Origin: Pseudonocardia cypriaca
GTDB taxonomy: Bacteria > Actinomycetota > Actinomycetes > Mycobacteriales > Pseudonocardiaceae
Assembly (NCBI RefSeq): GCF_006717045.1
Contig: NZ_VFPH01000002.1
Coordinates: 2,900,812-2,964,811, forward strand
DNA: 64,000 nt
Reading direction: 5' to 3'
The notes beneath the pieces are model-generated. The model worked only from the letters and a program-made list of their open reading frames with translations. It ran no database searches and was not told the origin of the DNA. Positions 42,875-51,475 of this stretch are shown here, piece after piece (the stretch's first letter is position 1; each line of letters begins with the position of its first letter). A program made the translations under genes and the position numbers.

Positions 42875-43654
42875 ATGATCCAGCTCGATCAGCTCGACCG
42901 CTCCGATCACCGGGCGCCGTACGTCCAGATCGCTGCCGCCCTTCGGGAGGCGATCAATGCCGGCCGGCTTGGGCCGGGCGATCGGTTGCCCTCGGAGAGC
43001 GAGCTGACCCAGCACTACGGCGTTGCTCGAATGACTGTCCGCCAGGCCATCCAGGAGCTCAAGACCGAGGGCCTGGTCATGTCCGAGCACGGTCGAGGCG
43101 TCTTCGTCCGGGCGGCGCCGGTCGTTCGCCGACTCGCGTCGGAGCGGTTCGCGCGTCAGCACCGGGAGCGCGGCAAGGCTGCGTTCCTGGCCGAGGCCGA
43201 GAAGGCCGGCTACGTGGCGAACGTCGACAGCATCCACGTACGGCAAGCGCCGGCGCCGGCGCCGCCGGCTGAACGACTCGGGATCAAGGCCGGGGATCCT
43301 GTGATCGTCCGGGAGCGTCGCTACCTCGCGAACGGAGAACCCGTCGAGTTGGCGACGTCCTACATCCCGGTGGACTTTGCACGCGGGACGGCAATCACAG
43401 AGAACGACACTGGACCCGGCGGGATCTATGCCCGCCTTGAGGAAGCCGGGCACCCGCTTGAGCGCTTCGTCGAAGAGGTGGCGGCCCGGATGCCGACGCC
43501 CGCGGAGCGACGCGCCTTACAGCTCGGGCCGGGTGTACCGGTCCTGACGGTGGTGCGAACCGCGTTCGACACGGCGGGCCAAGCGGTCGAGGTCTGCGAC
43601 ACCGTCAAGGCCGCCTACGCCTACGTCCTGGAGTACGACTTCCCGGCTCGCTGA
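42875..43654 (+). CDS. GntR family repressor (KorSA-like, HutC subfamily)
   Basis: A 259-residue regulator with an N-terminal GntR winged helix (VQIAAALREAINAGRLGPGD, about 17-36; LTQHYGVARMTVRQAIQELK) and a C-terminal UTRA effector domain (VIVRERRYLANGEPVELATS; VEVCDTVKAAYAYVLEYDF). In AICEs the GntR protein KorSA represses pra and so keeps the element quiet. Its position between Nudix and the Pra-like fragment fits. Likely autoregulated through the 42811-42865 dyad. Confidence 0.85.
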   Translation: MIQLDQLDRSDHRAPYVQIAAALREAINAGRLGPGDRLPSESELTQHYGVARMTVRQAIQELKTEGLVMSEHGRGVFVRAAPVVRRLASERFARQHRERGKAAFLAEAEKAGYVANVDSIHVRQAPAPAPPAERLGIKAGDPVIVRERRYLANGEPVELATSYIPVDFARGTAITENDTGPGGIYARLEEAGHPLERFVEEVAARMPTPAERRALQLGPGVPVLTVVRTAFDTAGQAVEVCDTVKAAYAYVLEYDFPAR

Positions 43655-43694
43655 CCTTGTTGATGCCAACAGGCGCAGGTCAGCCAGATGGAGC

Positions 43695-43732
43695 ACTTGT
43701 CTAGTCGTCCAGTCGTGCTGTAACTTGTCTAG
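43695..43732 (+). promoter_or_regulatory. promoter with repeated ACTTGTCTAG elements
   Basis: Two identical ACTTGTCTAG copies (43695-43704 and 43723-43732). The first holds a -35-like TTGTCT and the second overlaps a -10-like TAACTT, 18 bases apart. A repressor bound here would block the Pra-Xis-Int transcript; the GntR protein is the obvious candidate. Confidence 0.5.
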
Positions 43733-43765
43733 GGAACTCATTCCGAACGAGCGAGAGGTGAGCAG

Positions 43766-44114
43766 ATGGCGATCAACGGCAGGTTCAAGGTCTCGATGGG
43801 CGATGTGTTCCCGCACGGCGCCTACGTGGTGTCCGAGGTGGAGCCGGTGCGCGACTTCGAGAAGTCGACCCGGGAGCGGGCGGTGCAGGCGACCGACAAG
43901 GAACGCACCAGCGTTCGCCCCGGTTACGCCGTAGACGACGGGCCGTTCGCGTGGGAACGCACCCGCCCGGCGATGAGGACGTGCCCACCCGGCCAGCACT
44001 GCTGCTGCACGCGATCTCCGAGAGACAGCGCTGGAAGGCCGACTCCGAAGCCGCCCAGCTCGCAGCCGGACCACCACCCGACGACTGTTCCGCAACTCGT
44101 GATCAAGCGGAGTG
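43766..44114 (+). pseudogene. truncated Pra-like activator joined to an unrelated tail
   Basis: The first ~45 codons (MAINGRFKVSMGDVFPHGAY, then VVSEVEPVRDFEKSTRERAV) match, from memory, the N-terminus of AICE 'replication, integration and excision activator' (Pra) proteins, normally about 120 residues. After QATDKERTS the homology stops. In frame 1 from about 43951 a different relic reads LLLHAISERQRWKADSEAAQ and ends at TGA 44112-44114, just before xis. This pattern suggests an internal deletion that removed the end of pra and the genes between it and xis, normally including the replication gene. Confidence 0.55.
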
Positions 44115-44128
44115 AGAGGAGGTCTCTG

Positions 44129-44326
44129 ATGGACAAGCCCCCGCTGATCGCGCCGTTGTGGACGGTCCAGGACGTGGCGGAGTTCCTGCGGGTGCCCGTG
44201 CAGACGCTCTACTCGTGGCGTTCGCAGGGCTCGGGTCCGCCTGCGCGGCGGATCGGTAAGCATCTCCGGTACCGGCCTGACGACGTGCTCCGCTGGCTGG
44301 ACAAGCTCGACGACGGGGTCGCCTGA
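44129..44326 (+). CDS. xis: excisionase-type helix-turn-helix protein
   Basis: A 65-residue MerR-like (HTH_17) protein: LWTVQDVAEFLRVPVQTLYS, WRSQGSGPPARRIGKHLRYR, and the VLRWLDKL end. ATG 44129 follows GAGAGGAGG. Such proteins are the Xis partners of AICE integrases and sit directly before int, as here (one-base overlap with the next ATG). Confidence 0.85.
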   Translation: MDKPPLIAPLWTVQDVAEFLRVPVQTLYSWRSQGSGPPARRIGKHLRYRPDDVLRWLDKLDDGVA

Positions 44327-45500
44327 TGGCGCGGCCGCCGCTCCCGCTGGGGACCTACGGGGCGATCATGAGCTGGCGCGAAGATGGCGTCTGGATCGCC
44401 AGGACTCGGTTCCGTGACTTTGACGGGGTCGTCCGGATGGTCAAGCGCAGGGGCAGGAGCAAGGCCGGCGCGGTGCGGGCGTTGAAGGCGGCGCTGGTCG
44501 ACCGGCAGGCACCGGCCAAGAAGTCGGAGGTCACCCCGGACTCCACGCTGGCCAAAGTCGCTCGCCTGTGGCTCGCCGAGGTGGAGCGCGCGGTGGATGC
44601 CGGGCAGCGCAGTCCGGGCACGCTCGACACCTACCGATCGATCTACCGGTGCCATGTGGACCCGGCGCTCGGGGCTCTGCGCATCCGGGAGATCACGACG
44701 CCCGTGGTGGACAGGGCGCTTTCGGCGATCAAGAGGAAGTCGACCAGCAGGGCGCGGACCGCGAAGATCGTCATCTCGGGGGCGCCGCCCGGCACGGCGC
44801 CGTGTCCGTGAATCCGGTGCGTGAGGTCGCTCGGATCGACAGCGCTCCGTCTCGGCCCCCGCGGGCACTGACGGCCGAGGAGCGGCAGCAGTGGTTGGCC
44901 GCGGTGCGCGACAACGAGAAGGCGCAGGACTGGGACCTGCCGGACCTGACACTGATGATGCTTGCGACCGGATGCCGGATCGGTGAGTGCCTGGCGATCG
45001 GCTGGTCGGAGGTGGATCTCGACGGTTCGGCGGTCGACGTGCGGTGGCGGCTCGTCAGGCGGACTGGCGTCGGTCTCCTCCGGCTGTCCTCGACGAAGAG
45101 TGGACGGAAGGGCGAGCGGCTGATCCCACTGCCGTCGTGGGCGGTCGCTGTGCTGCGGCGTCGTCGTCTGGCGATCGGTCCGGGTGTGGAGGCCGTGTTC
45201 CCCGATTCGCTCGGCAACTGGCGGGATCCGTCGAACGTCCGCCGGGTGTGGCGGGAAGTACGCGACGAGCTGGAGATGGACGGCTTCGTCAGCCACACCC
45301 TGCGCAAGACGGTCGCAAGCTTCCTCGATGACGCCGAGGTATCCACGCGCAAGATCAGCGATCAGCTCGGGCACTCGAAGGTCAGCATGACCCAGGACCG
45401 GTACCTGGGCCGGCGGCTCACGGACCGGCAGACCGCAGAGGTGCTGGAGGGGCTGTTTGACCGGGGCGACGAGCAAAACGGTCCCAAAGCGGTCCCTTGA
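44326..45500 (+). pseudogene. int: tyrosine-recombinase integrase, frameshifted
   Basis: Frame 1 (44326-44811) encodes the arm-binding and core-binding N-terminal half (TLAKVARLWLAEVERAVDAG; GALRIREITTPVVDRALSAI) and breaks off at TAKIVISG. Frame 3 continues with AARHGAVSVNPVREVARI and the catalytic domain to 45500: Arg in ATGCRIGECLAIGW, HTLRK, LGHSKVSMTQDRYLGR with the tyrosine. About ten bases appear missing at ~44779. The halves are separate, so the recombinase is probably dead. Position next to tRNA-Lys identifies the element's site-specific integrase. Confidence 0.85.
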
Positions 45501-45541
45501 TCTTGGACCGTGATCACGCTTGACGCCAGGACCAGGGAGTT

Positions 45542-45617
45542 TGGTGGGCCCCCAGGGGATCGAACCCTGAACCCGCGGATTAAAAGTCCGCTGCTCTGCC
45601 GATTGAGCTAGAGGCCC
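45542..45617 (-). tRNA. tRNA-Lys (anticodon UUU)
   Basis: A complete cloverleaf: acceptor GGGCCTC paired with GGGGCCC (one G-U), D-arm AGCTCAATCGGCAGAGC, anticodon stem GCGGA/TCCGC with loop CTTTTAA (anticodon TTT), T-arm CAGGG-TTCGATC-CCCTG, discriminator A and encoded CCA (45542-45544). It is the integration site of the element to its left; the 3' half forms the right att repeat. Confidence 0.95.
45543..45579 (-). repeat. attR: att repeat, right end (within tRNA-Lys)
   Basis: The 3' part of tRNA-Lys, repeated in the same orientation at 35450-35487. With int ending 42 bases away, it marks the right junction of a ~10.1-kb integrated element. Confidence 0.8.
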
Positions 45618-45898
45618 CTAGCGCCCCCAGCGTAGCCGCACCCGGCCACTGCCCTGGAGATCACCACGACCCGCACACCAGCGCGACGCGGCAACACCGA
45701 CGTCCTGCTCGCGACGGGCTGCACGCGGCTGACGCCGGCCGGGTCGCGCGGGCAGCGGCGGCCTGCCGCTCGCCCCGCGTGCGCGATCGGCCCAACGTCG
45801 AGCACGCAGGGCAGCGGTCGACCGACCTGCGGATACCTCGGCTGGAGTAACGCAGGGTCAGTTCTCGCAACCCTCAGCGACCACCCATCCTGGGGAAC
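45618..45898. other. intergenic region right of tRNA-Lys
   Basis: No gene or repeat supported. High G+C, like the host chromosome. It holds the promoter regions of the divergent tRNA-Lys and SOD-like genes. Confidence 0.4.
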
Positions 45899-46477
45899 AT
45901 GCGACCCCGTCACCTGCTCCCCGGTGTGCTCGGTGCCATCCTCGTGGCGGGGTGTGCAGCCCCGGACACCGTCGTCCAGACGGCTGCTTCGACTCCGCCC
46001 GTGCACACCGTCCAGGTGAGCGAGATGTTCCAGCGCGGTACCGGCCCGGCGATCACATATGACGAGGTGCTGGTGCCCGCCGGTGCGCGGGGCGCGGTGC
46101 AGTCGCGGTCGGGCGAGGGCACGACCACGGTGATGCTGGCCGTCCGCGGTCTCGAGCGGAACCGCGTGTACGGGGCCCACGTGCACACGCAGCCCTGCGG
46201 GGAGCAGCCCGACGCGGCGGGGCCCCACTTCCAGTACTCGGAAGACCCGGTGCAGCCCAGCGTCGACCCCACGTTCGCGAACCCGCAGAACGAGATCTGG
46301 CTCGACCTCACCACCGACGACACCGGCGCCGGCAGCGCCGAGTCCACGGTCGCCTGGACGTTCGCCGAGGACCGGCGGCCGAAGTCGGTCGTCCTGCACG
46401 CCGACCACACCTCATCGGAGCCCGGCGAGGCAGGCGCGGCAGGCGCCCGCGTCGCCTGCATCTCCGTCGACTTCTGA
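45899..46477 (+). CDS. Cu-Zn superoxide dismutase-like lipoprotein lacking zinc ligands
   Basis: A 192-residue exported lipoprotein (lipobox ILVAGC, Cys19). The SOD_Cu fold is indicated by GAHVHTQPCG (copper ligands HxH plus the disulfide cysteine), AGPHFQYS (bridging His) and SVVLHADH (last copper His), with a final cysteine in VACISVDF. The usual zinc ligands after the bridging histidine are not found: that stretch reads DPTFANPQNEIWLDL. A copper-only or non-catalytic SOD relative at the outer face of the membrane is likely. Confidence 0.75.
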   Translation: MRPRHLLPGVLGAILVAGCAAPDTVVQTAASTPPVHTVQVSEMFQRGTGPAITYDEVLVPAGARGAVQSRSGEGTTTVMLAVRGLERNRVYGAHVHTQPCGEQPDAAGPHFQYSEDPVQPSVDPTFANPQNEIWLDLTTDDTGAGSAESTVAWTFAEDRRPKSVVLHADHTSSEPGEAGAAGARVACISVDF

Positions 46478-46498
46478 CGTCGGGGACAATGGGATCCC

Positions 46499-47635
46499 GT
46501 GAGTGCCCCGACCGCCGTCCGCCCGCTGCGCATCGGATCGTTCGTGTCCGACACCCCGGTCGTGCTCGCCCCCATGGCCGGCATCACCAACGCGGGCTTC
46601 CGGCGCCTGTGCCGGGAGCAGGGCGCGGGCTTCTACGTCTGCGAGATGATCACGTCGCGCGGGATCGTCGAGAAGAACCCGCTGACGTTCCGGATGATCG
46701 CGTTCGACGCTGACGAGCACCCGCGGTCGATGCAGCTCTACGGCGTCGACCCGGCGGCGATGGGACTGGCCGTCCGGATGATCGTCGAACGGGACCTCGC
46801 CGACCACATCGACATGAACTTCGGCTGCCCCGTCCCCAAGGTCACGCGCCGGGGCGGCGGGGCGGCGCTGCCGTACAAGCGCAAGCTGTTCGAGCGGATC
46901 GTGCGCGCCGCCGTCGACAACGCCGGATCGGTGCCGGTCACCGTGAAGATGCGCATCGGCATCGACGACGAACGCCACACCTACCTCGACGCCGCCCGCC
47001 GGGCCGCCGATGCCGGCGTCGCCGCCGTCGCCCTGCACGCGCGCACCGCGGCCCAGCGCTACTCGGGCACGGCCGACTGGTCGGCGATCGCCCGGCTCCG
47101 CGACGCGATGCCCGCGGAGCTGCCGGTGCTCGGCAACGGCGACATCTTCAGCGCCGCTGACGCGCTCGCGATGGTCGCGGAGACCGGTTGCGACGGGGTG
47201 GTCGTCGGGCGCGGCTGCCTCGGCAGGCCGTGGCTCTTCGGCGACCTGGAGGCCGCGTTCGCCGGACGCCCGCTGCCGGAGCCGCCGAACCTGGGGCAGG
47301 TGACCGTCACCATGCGCCGCCACGCCGTGCTCCTCATGGAGCACATGGGCGACCACAAGGGCATCCGCGACATGCGCAAGCACATCGCCTGGTACCTCAA
47401 GGGCTTCCCCGTCGGATCCGACCTGCGACGCCGCCTCGGCCTGGTGAGCAGCATCGACGAGCTGGACGAGCTGCTCTCCCAGCTCGACCCGGACATCCCC
47501 TTCCCGCCCGACGCCGACGGCCCCCGCGGCCGGCAGGGATCGGCGGGACGGGTCGTACTCCCCGAGCACTGGCTGGACGACCCGGACGACCCCACGGTCC
47601 CCCTGGGCGCAGAGCTCGAGCACTCCGGTGGCTGA
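46499..47635 (+). CDS. dusB: tRNA-dihydrouridine synthase
   Basis: A 378-residue FMN enzyme reducing uridines in the tRNA D-loop. Dus motifs: APMAGITNAGFRRLCRE (FMN binding, about 24-40), MNFGCPVPKV with the catalytic Cys near 105, VTVKMRIG, ALHARTAAQRYSG, and GNGDIFSAADAL. It starts at GTG 46499. It has an added ~60-residue acidic C-terminal tail beyond the core. The GGDEF gene starts within its last codons (8-base overlap), so the two are coupled. Confidence 0.93.
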   Translation: MSAPTAVRPLRIGSFVSDTPVVLAPMAGITNAGFRRLCREQGAGFYVCEMITSRGIVEKNPLTFRMIAFDADEHPRSMQLYGVDPAAMGLAVRMIVERDLADHIDMNFGCPVPKVTRRGGGAALPYKRKLFERIVRAAVDNAGSVPVTVKMRIGIDDERHTYLDAARRAADAGVAAVALHARTAAQRYSGTADWSAIARLRDAMPAELPVLGNGDIFSAADALAMVAETGCDGVVVGRGCLGRPWLFGDLEAAFAGRPLPEPPNLGQVTVTMRRHAVLLMEHMGDHKGIRDMRKHIAWYLKGFPVGSDLRRRLGLVSSIDELDELLSQLDPDIPFPPDADGPRGRQGSAGRVVLPEHWLDDPDDPTVPLGAELEHSGG

Positions 47636-48509
47636 GCACGGACGGGTTGTGGAACTCAAGGACGGGCGCTGCGGCGCCGACACACCGGGCATGACGATGC
47701 TGGACGCGGCCAGGCGGGAGCACGTTCCGTCGACGCCTGGGGCGGCGGGCGCGACATGGCACACGACGGCGGCGGAGGAGCTCGCAGCCGCCGGCCGCTG
47801 GGAGCAGGCCTACCAGCACCTCCGCGCGGCCGTCCGCCTGCTGAACGGGCAGTCCGGCGTCGACGAGCTCGACCGGCTGCGGCGAGAGCACGCCGAGGCC
47901 AGGGAGCAGAGCCGCCGCGACAGCCTCACCGACACCTACAACCGCCGCTACCTCGACGAGCGGCTCGTCGCGCTGCTGCGCGAGCCGGGCGGCGTCGGGT
48001 CGGCGGGCATCGCGGTCGCGCTGCTGGACGTCGACCACTTCAAGCAGATCAACGACACCTACGGCCATCCGTTCGGCGACCGGGTGCTGCAGCGGCTCGT
48101 CGCCGTGATCGAGTCCTGCCTGCCCGACGGCGCCTTCTGCGCCCGCTACGGGGGCGAGGAGTTCGCGATCGTCCTCCCCCGCCACGACCGCCACGACGCG
48201 GTGCGCGTCTGCGAGACCGCCCGCGAGCGGGTCGACGGCCACCCGTGGTCGGAGCTCGCGCCCGGGCTCCGCGTGACCGTCAGCATCGGCGTCGCGCACG
48301 GCTTCGGACCGGTGACCGGCCACGACGGTCTGGTCGCCGGCGCGGACCGGCTCCTCTACGCCGCGAAGCACTCCGGGCGCAACGCCGTGGCGTTCCACGA
48401 CGGCCACGCCGGTCACGTCCGGCTCGCCGGACCGGCGTCCGGCCGCCGGTCGATCCCGCAGCCGCCGGTCGTCGCACCCCACTGCGGTCGGAGGGCCTCC
48501 GCTCCGTAA
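47628..48509 (+). CDS. GGDEF-domain diguanylate cyclase
   Basis: A 293-residue soluble protein. The N-terminus (about 45-95) looks like a TPR-like helical region (AAEELAAAGRWEQAYQHLRA) followed by a coiled coil. The GGDEF domain starts at SLTDTYNRRYLDERL (about 104-118). The active-site loop reads YGGEEF near 178-183, and the metal/guanine motif DVDHFKQINDTYGH is intact, so c-di-GMP synthesis is expected. The RxxD inhibitory I-site before the loop is not present (PDGAFCA). No membrane segment. Terminator follows. Confidence 0.9.
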   Translation: MAEHGRVVELKDGRCGADTPGMTMLDAARREHVPSTPGAAGATWHTTAAEELAAAGRWEQAYQHLRAAVRLLNGQSGVDELDRLRREHAEAREQSRRDSLTDTYNRRYLDERLVALLREPGGVGSAGIAVALLDVDHFKQINDTYGHPFGDRVLQRLVAVIESCLPDGAFCARYGGEEFAIVLPRHDRHDAVRVCETARERVDGHPWSELAPGLRVTVSIGVAHGFGPVTGHDGLVAGADRLLYAAKHSGRNAVAFHDGHAGHVRLAGPASGRRSIPQPPVVAPHCGRRASAP

Positions 48510-48528
48510 GCTCGGATCGAGACGAGGG

Positions 48529-48564
48529 GCGGGCTCGGGCGGTTCTGCCCGTGCCCGCTTTCTG
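48529..48564 (+). terminator. rho-independent terminator
   Basis: Stem GCGGGCTCGGGC / GCCCGTGCCCGC with a GGTTCT loop and a trailing TTTCTGTT, 20 bases after the GGDEF stop. Confidence 0.75.
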
Positions 48565-48584
48565 TTCGTGCCGAGGAGGTGGGC

Positions 48585-51404
48585 GTGGAGGACGGTCCGT
48601 ACCGTGCTCAGCGCCCTACCGGGGGGCGCAGGCGCGCCTACGAGGAAGACCCGTACGAGGACCCGCAGGACATCCTCGCCCGCTACGGCTTGCTCGACTC
48701 CGACGCGACCGCAGCACCGCCCGGCGGCCGCGCAGCGCGACGGCGGGCGGCCGAGCCCCTTCCCGGCACCGACGACGAGCGGTACTCCGTCGAGTCGCCG
48801 TCCGGCCGGCACGGTGCGCCCGGGGACGGCGTTGCACGGTCCGGCCGCCGGTACCGGAACGACGAGCCGGACCGGCCCCGGAACGGGTACGCGGCGCCGG
48901 ACGAGCCCGCCCCCGTAGGCCGTCGGCGCGCGCCGGAGCCGTTCGAGGCCCCGCCGGCGCCGGATGCTCCCCCCACCGGAGGCCGCCGCCACCGCGGTGC
49001 CCCGGAAGCCGCCCCGGAAGCCGCCTTCCCCGCCGCGGATGGCACCCGCCGGCATCGCCCGGCCGAGCCGAACGGGATCCCCGGCGCGGCGGGCCGGCGC
49101 CGGCGGCGCGCCGACGATTACGACGACCTCGACGAACCCGCCCCGCCGCGACGGCGCCCCGTCGAGCCCAGCGGCCCCGCCGTCAACCCGGCGGCAGCAG
49201 CCAGGCGCCGCGACGGCTTCCCACCCACACCCACCGAGCCGCCGCCCCGGAGCGACCGCACCCGCCGGCACGTCGACCCGTTCGACGACGCCGGCGACGA
49301 CCGGTCGCGTCCACCGGCGGAGCCGCAGCGACGGCGCGGCGACGACCCGCTCGAGGTCTCCCGCCCACGAGGTGACCGCAGGCGCCCCGCCGATCCCGGC
49401 TCCAACGGCGGTGGCCGCCGGTACCACCCGGATCCCGTCGACGAGCCGGCCGCCACCACCGCGCTCCCGGCCGCGACCACCCGCAGGCGCCGCAGCGTCG
49501 ACCCCGACGCCGGGTCGCCTCCGACGACGGCCGCCCCCGCCGCGGGGAACCCGCGTCGGCGACGGGTCGAGCCTGCCGCCGCGCTAGAGGTCCCGGCCGC
49601 GGCCACCACCGCCCTCCCGGCAGCACCCCGCCGCCGCGGGGGCGAGCCCACCGCGCAGGCGACCACCGCCCTGCCCACCACCCGTAGGCGCCCTCCCGAC
49701 CCACCCGAGGACGCCCCGGCCCGCAGCGCACGCACCCGCCCTGCCACCGAACCGCCCGCGACCACCGCGCAGCCCGTGGACGCCGGGCACCGGGCCCGCG
49801 CCGCCGACCCGCCCGCACGGAGCCGGGGCGACGCGATCAGCCCGGATGCGACCGTCGCGGTCCGGCGGGCCGCGGACGGCGACGGCGACCGCCTGGCCGA
49901 CCGCGACGACGACTCGCGCACTCGGGCGCTGCGCATCGACGAGACGCTCACCCGCCTGACCGCCGCCCATGCCGGGGTGAGGCTGGCGGTCACCGATCGC
50001 CGCCTCGGAGAACCGGGTGCGCCGCCTCCACGCCGCGGGCCCGCCGTCATCGCGGGCCGCGTGCTCGCCGGAGTGATGGCGCTCGCCGTGCTCGCTGCCA
50101 CGGCGTTCGGCTGGGGCACGAAGACGTGGCTGGGTTCGAGCGTCCGCAACGCTGCCGCCCTCGACCGCGGGTCGAGTGCCGTCGTCGACGCCGCTGCCCA
50201 AGCCGGCGACCAGAACGTGCTGGTGGTGGCCACCGGTCCGCCGTCGGACACCCCGGAGGCACGTGCCGACACCGTCGCCGTCGCGCACATCCCGGACACC
50301 GGCGGCCCGGTCACCGTGCTCGCCTTCCCCCTCGACCTGGAGATCAACCGGCCGCCCTGCGAGGCATGGGACGCCCGCACGGCGACGTACCGCGACGAGC
50401 CGGTGAAGGCGGAGGCGCGCACCCAGCTCGTGAGCGCGCTCGACGCCGGCGGCCCGCGCTGCATCACCCGCGTGGTGCAGCAGCTAAGCGGGCTCGCGAT
50501 CACCAAGTACGTCGGCATCGACCTCGCCGCCGTACCGGCGATGACCGACGCGGTGGGCGGTGCCGAGGTCTGCGTTCCGCGGCCCGTGCTCGACGGCGTG
50601 CTCGGCCCGGTGGTGGCCGATCCGGGCCCGACCCGGCTGGCAGGCGTCCGGGTGGCCGACTTCGTGCAGGCAGGCGACGTGGAGGGCGAGCCGTCGCCCG
50701 AGTACGGGCGCATCGAGCGGCAGCAGCAGGTGCTCGCCGCGGTCCTGGACTCGGCGGTGTCGGGCACGGCATTGGTGGACGTCGGCCGGATCAGGGCCCT
50801 GCGCCCGACGCTCGCGAACGCGCTGCTGACGGACGGGGCCGGGATCGACCAGGTGCTCGCGCTCGCCATGACCCTGCGACGCCTCGACGCCGACGGTGTG
50901 CGTTTCGTGGCGGTGCCGACCGGTGAGCGCAACGGCCGCGGGAACGCGGTCATGCGGGACACCGACGCGGCTGCCCTGTTCGCGGCCGTGCGCGGCGACC
51001 AGCCGCTCCCCGCCAACGCCACCGACCCCGGCGCCGGAACGTCCGGGCCCGCACCGAGCGAGGTCTCGGTGACGGTCGTCAACGCCTCCACCCGCTCCGG
51101 GCTCGCAGGCGAGGTGAGCGAGACGCTGAGTTCCCTCGGCTTCAAGGTGAGCGAGCCCTCCAGCGCCGATCAGCCCACGTCGGAGACCGTGATCCGGTTC
51201 TCCCCCGACCAGGCCGCCGCCGCCGAGGTGCTGAGGGCCACGGTGCCTTCGGCCACCGAGACGCCCGATCCCGGGAGCACCGGGGTGCTGCAGCTGGTGC
51301 TCGGGCAGTCGTTCGACGACGTGGTCCGGGCGCCGTCTGAACCGATCGCGCTGAGCGCCCCCACGAGCGAGGCATCGCCGACGCCCGCCGTCACGTGTAC
51401 CTGA
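48585..51404 (+). CDS. large LytR-CpsA-Psr (LCP)-type protein with LytR_C domain
   Basis: A 939-residue membrane protein. Residues 1 to ~480 are low-complexity and probably disordered, rich in P, R, D and A with recurrent TTALPA and RRR tracts. A membrane helix follows (VIAGRVLAGVMALAVLAATA, about 488-507). The extracellular LCP domain begins near 540 (NVLVVATGPPSDTPEARADT; DRLE-like GRIERQQQVLAAV), and a LytR_C domain ends the protein (SVTVVNASTRSGLAGEVSET). LCP enzymes attach polymers to peptidoglycan. GTG 48585 follows GAGGAGGTG at proper distance; GTG 48579 is possible. The intracellular tail is unusually long. Confidence 0.8.
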   Translation: MEDGPYRAQRPTGGRRRAYEEDPYEDPQDILARYGLLDSDATAAPPGGRAARRRAAEPLPGTDDERYSVESPSGRHGAPGDGVARSGRRYRNDEPDRPRNGYAAPDEPAPVGRRRAPEPFEAPPAPDAPPTGGRRHRGAPEAAPEAAFPAADGTRRHRPAEPNGIPGAAGRRRRRADDYDDLDEPAPPRRRPVEPSGPAVNPAAAARRRDGFPPTPTEPPPRSDRTRRHVDPFDDAGDDRSRPPAEPQRRRGDDPLEVSRPRGDRRRPADPGSNGGGRRYHPDPVDEPAATTALPAATTRRRRSVDPDAGSPPTTAAPAAGNPRRRRVEPAAALEVPAAATTALPAAPRRRGGEPTAQATTALPTTRRRPPDPPEDAPARSARTRPATEPPATTAQPVDAGHRARAADPPARSRGDAISPDATVAVRRAADGDGDRLADRDDDSRTRALRIDETLTRLTAAHAGVRLAVTDRRLGEPGAPPPRRGPAVIAGRVLAGVMALAVLAATAFGWGTKTWLGSSVRNAAALDRGSSAVVDAAAQAGDQNVLVVATGPPSDTPEARADTVAVAHIPDTGGPVTVLAFPLDLEINRPPCEAWDARTATYRDEPVKAEARTQLVSALDAGGPRCITRVVQQLSGLAITKYVGIDLAAVPAMTDAVGGAEVCVPRPVLDGVLGPVVADPGPTRLAGVRVADFVQAGDVEGEPSPEYGRIERQQQVLAAVLDSAVSGTALVDVGRIRALRPTLANALLTDGAGIDQVLALAMTLRRLDADGVRFVAVPTGERNGRGNAVMRDTDAAALFAAVRGDQPLPANATDPGAGTSGPAPSEVSVTVVNASTRSGLAGEVSETLSSLGFKVSEPSSADQPTSETVIRFSPDQAAAAEVLRATVPSATETPDPGSTGVLQLVLGQSFDDVVRAPSEPIALSAPTSEASPTPAVTCT

Positions 51405-51414
51405 GATCCCTGAC

Positions 51415-51436
51415 GTTCACCCCCGGTTCACCCTCC
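51415..51436 (+). promoter_or_regulatory. PHO box upstream of phoU (first copy)
   Basis: Two 11-base direct repeats, GTTCACCCCCG and GTTCACCCTCC, matching the actinobacterial PhoP box pattern (GTTCACC...). It lies 40-60 bases before phoU at 51476. Confidence 0.7.
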
Positions 51437-51475
51437 CGCGCGACGGTTCGTCCCATTCGGGCCTACTCTTGGTGC

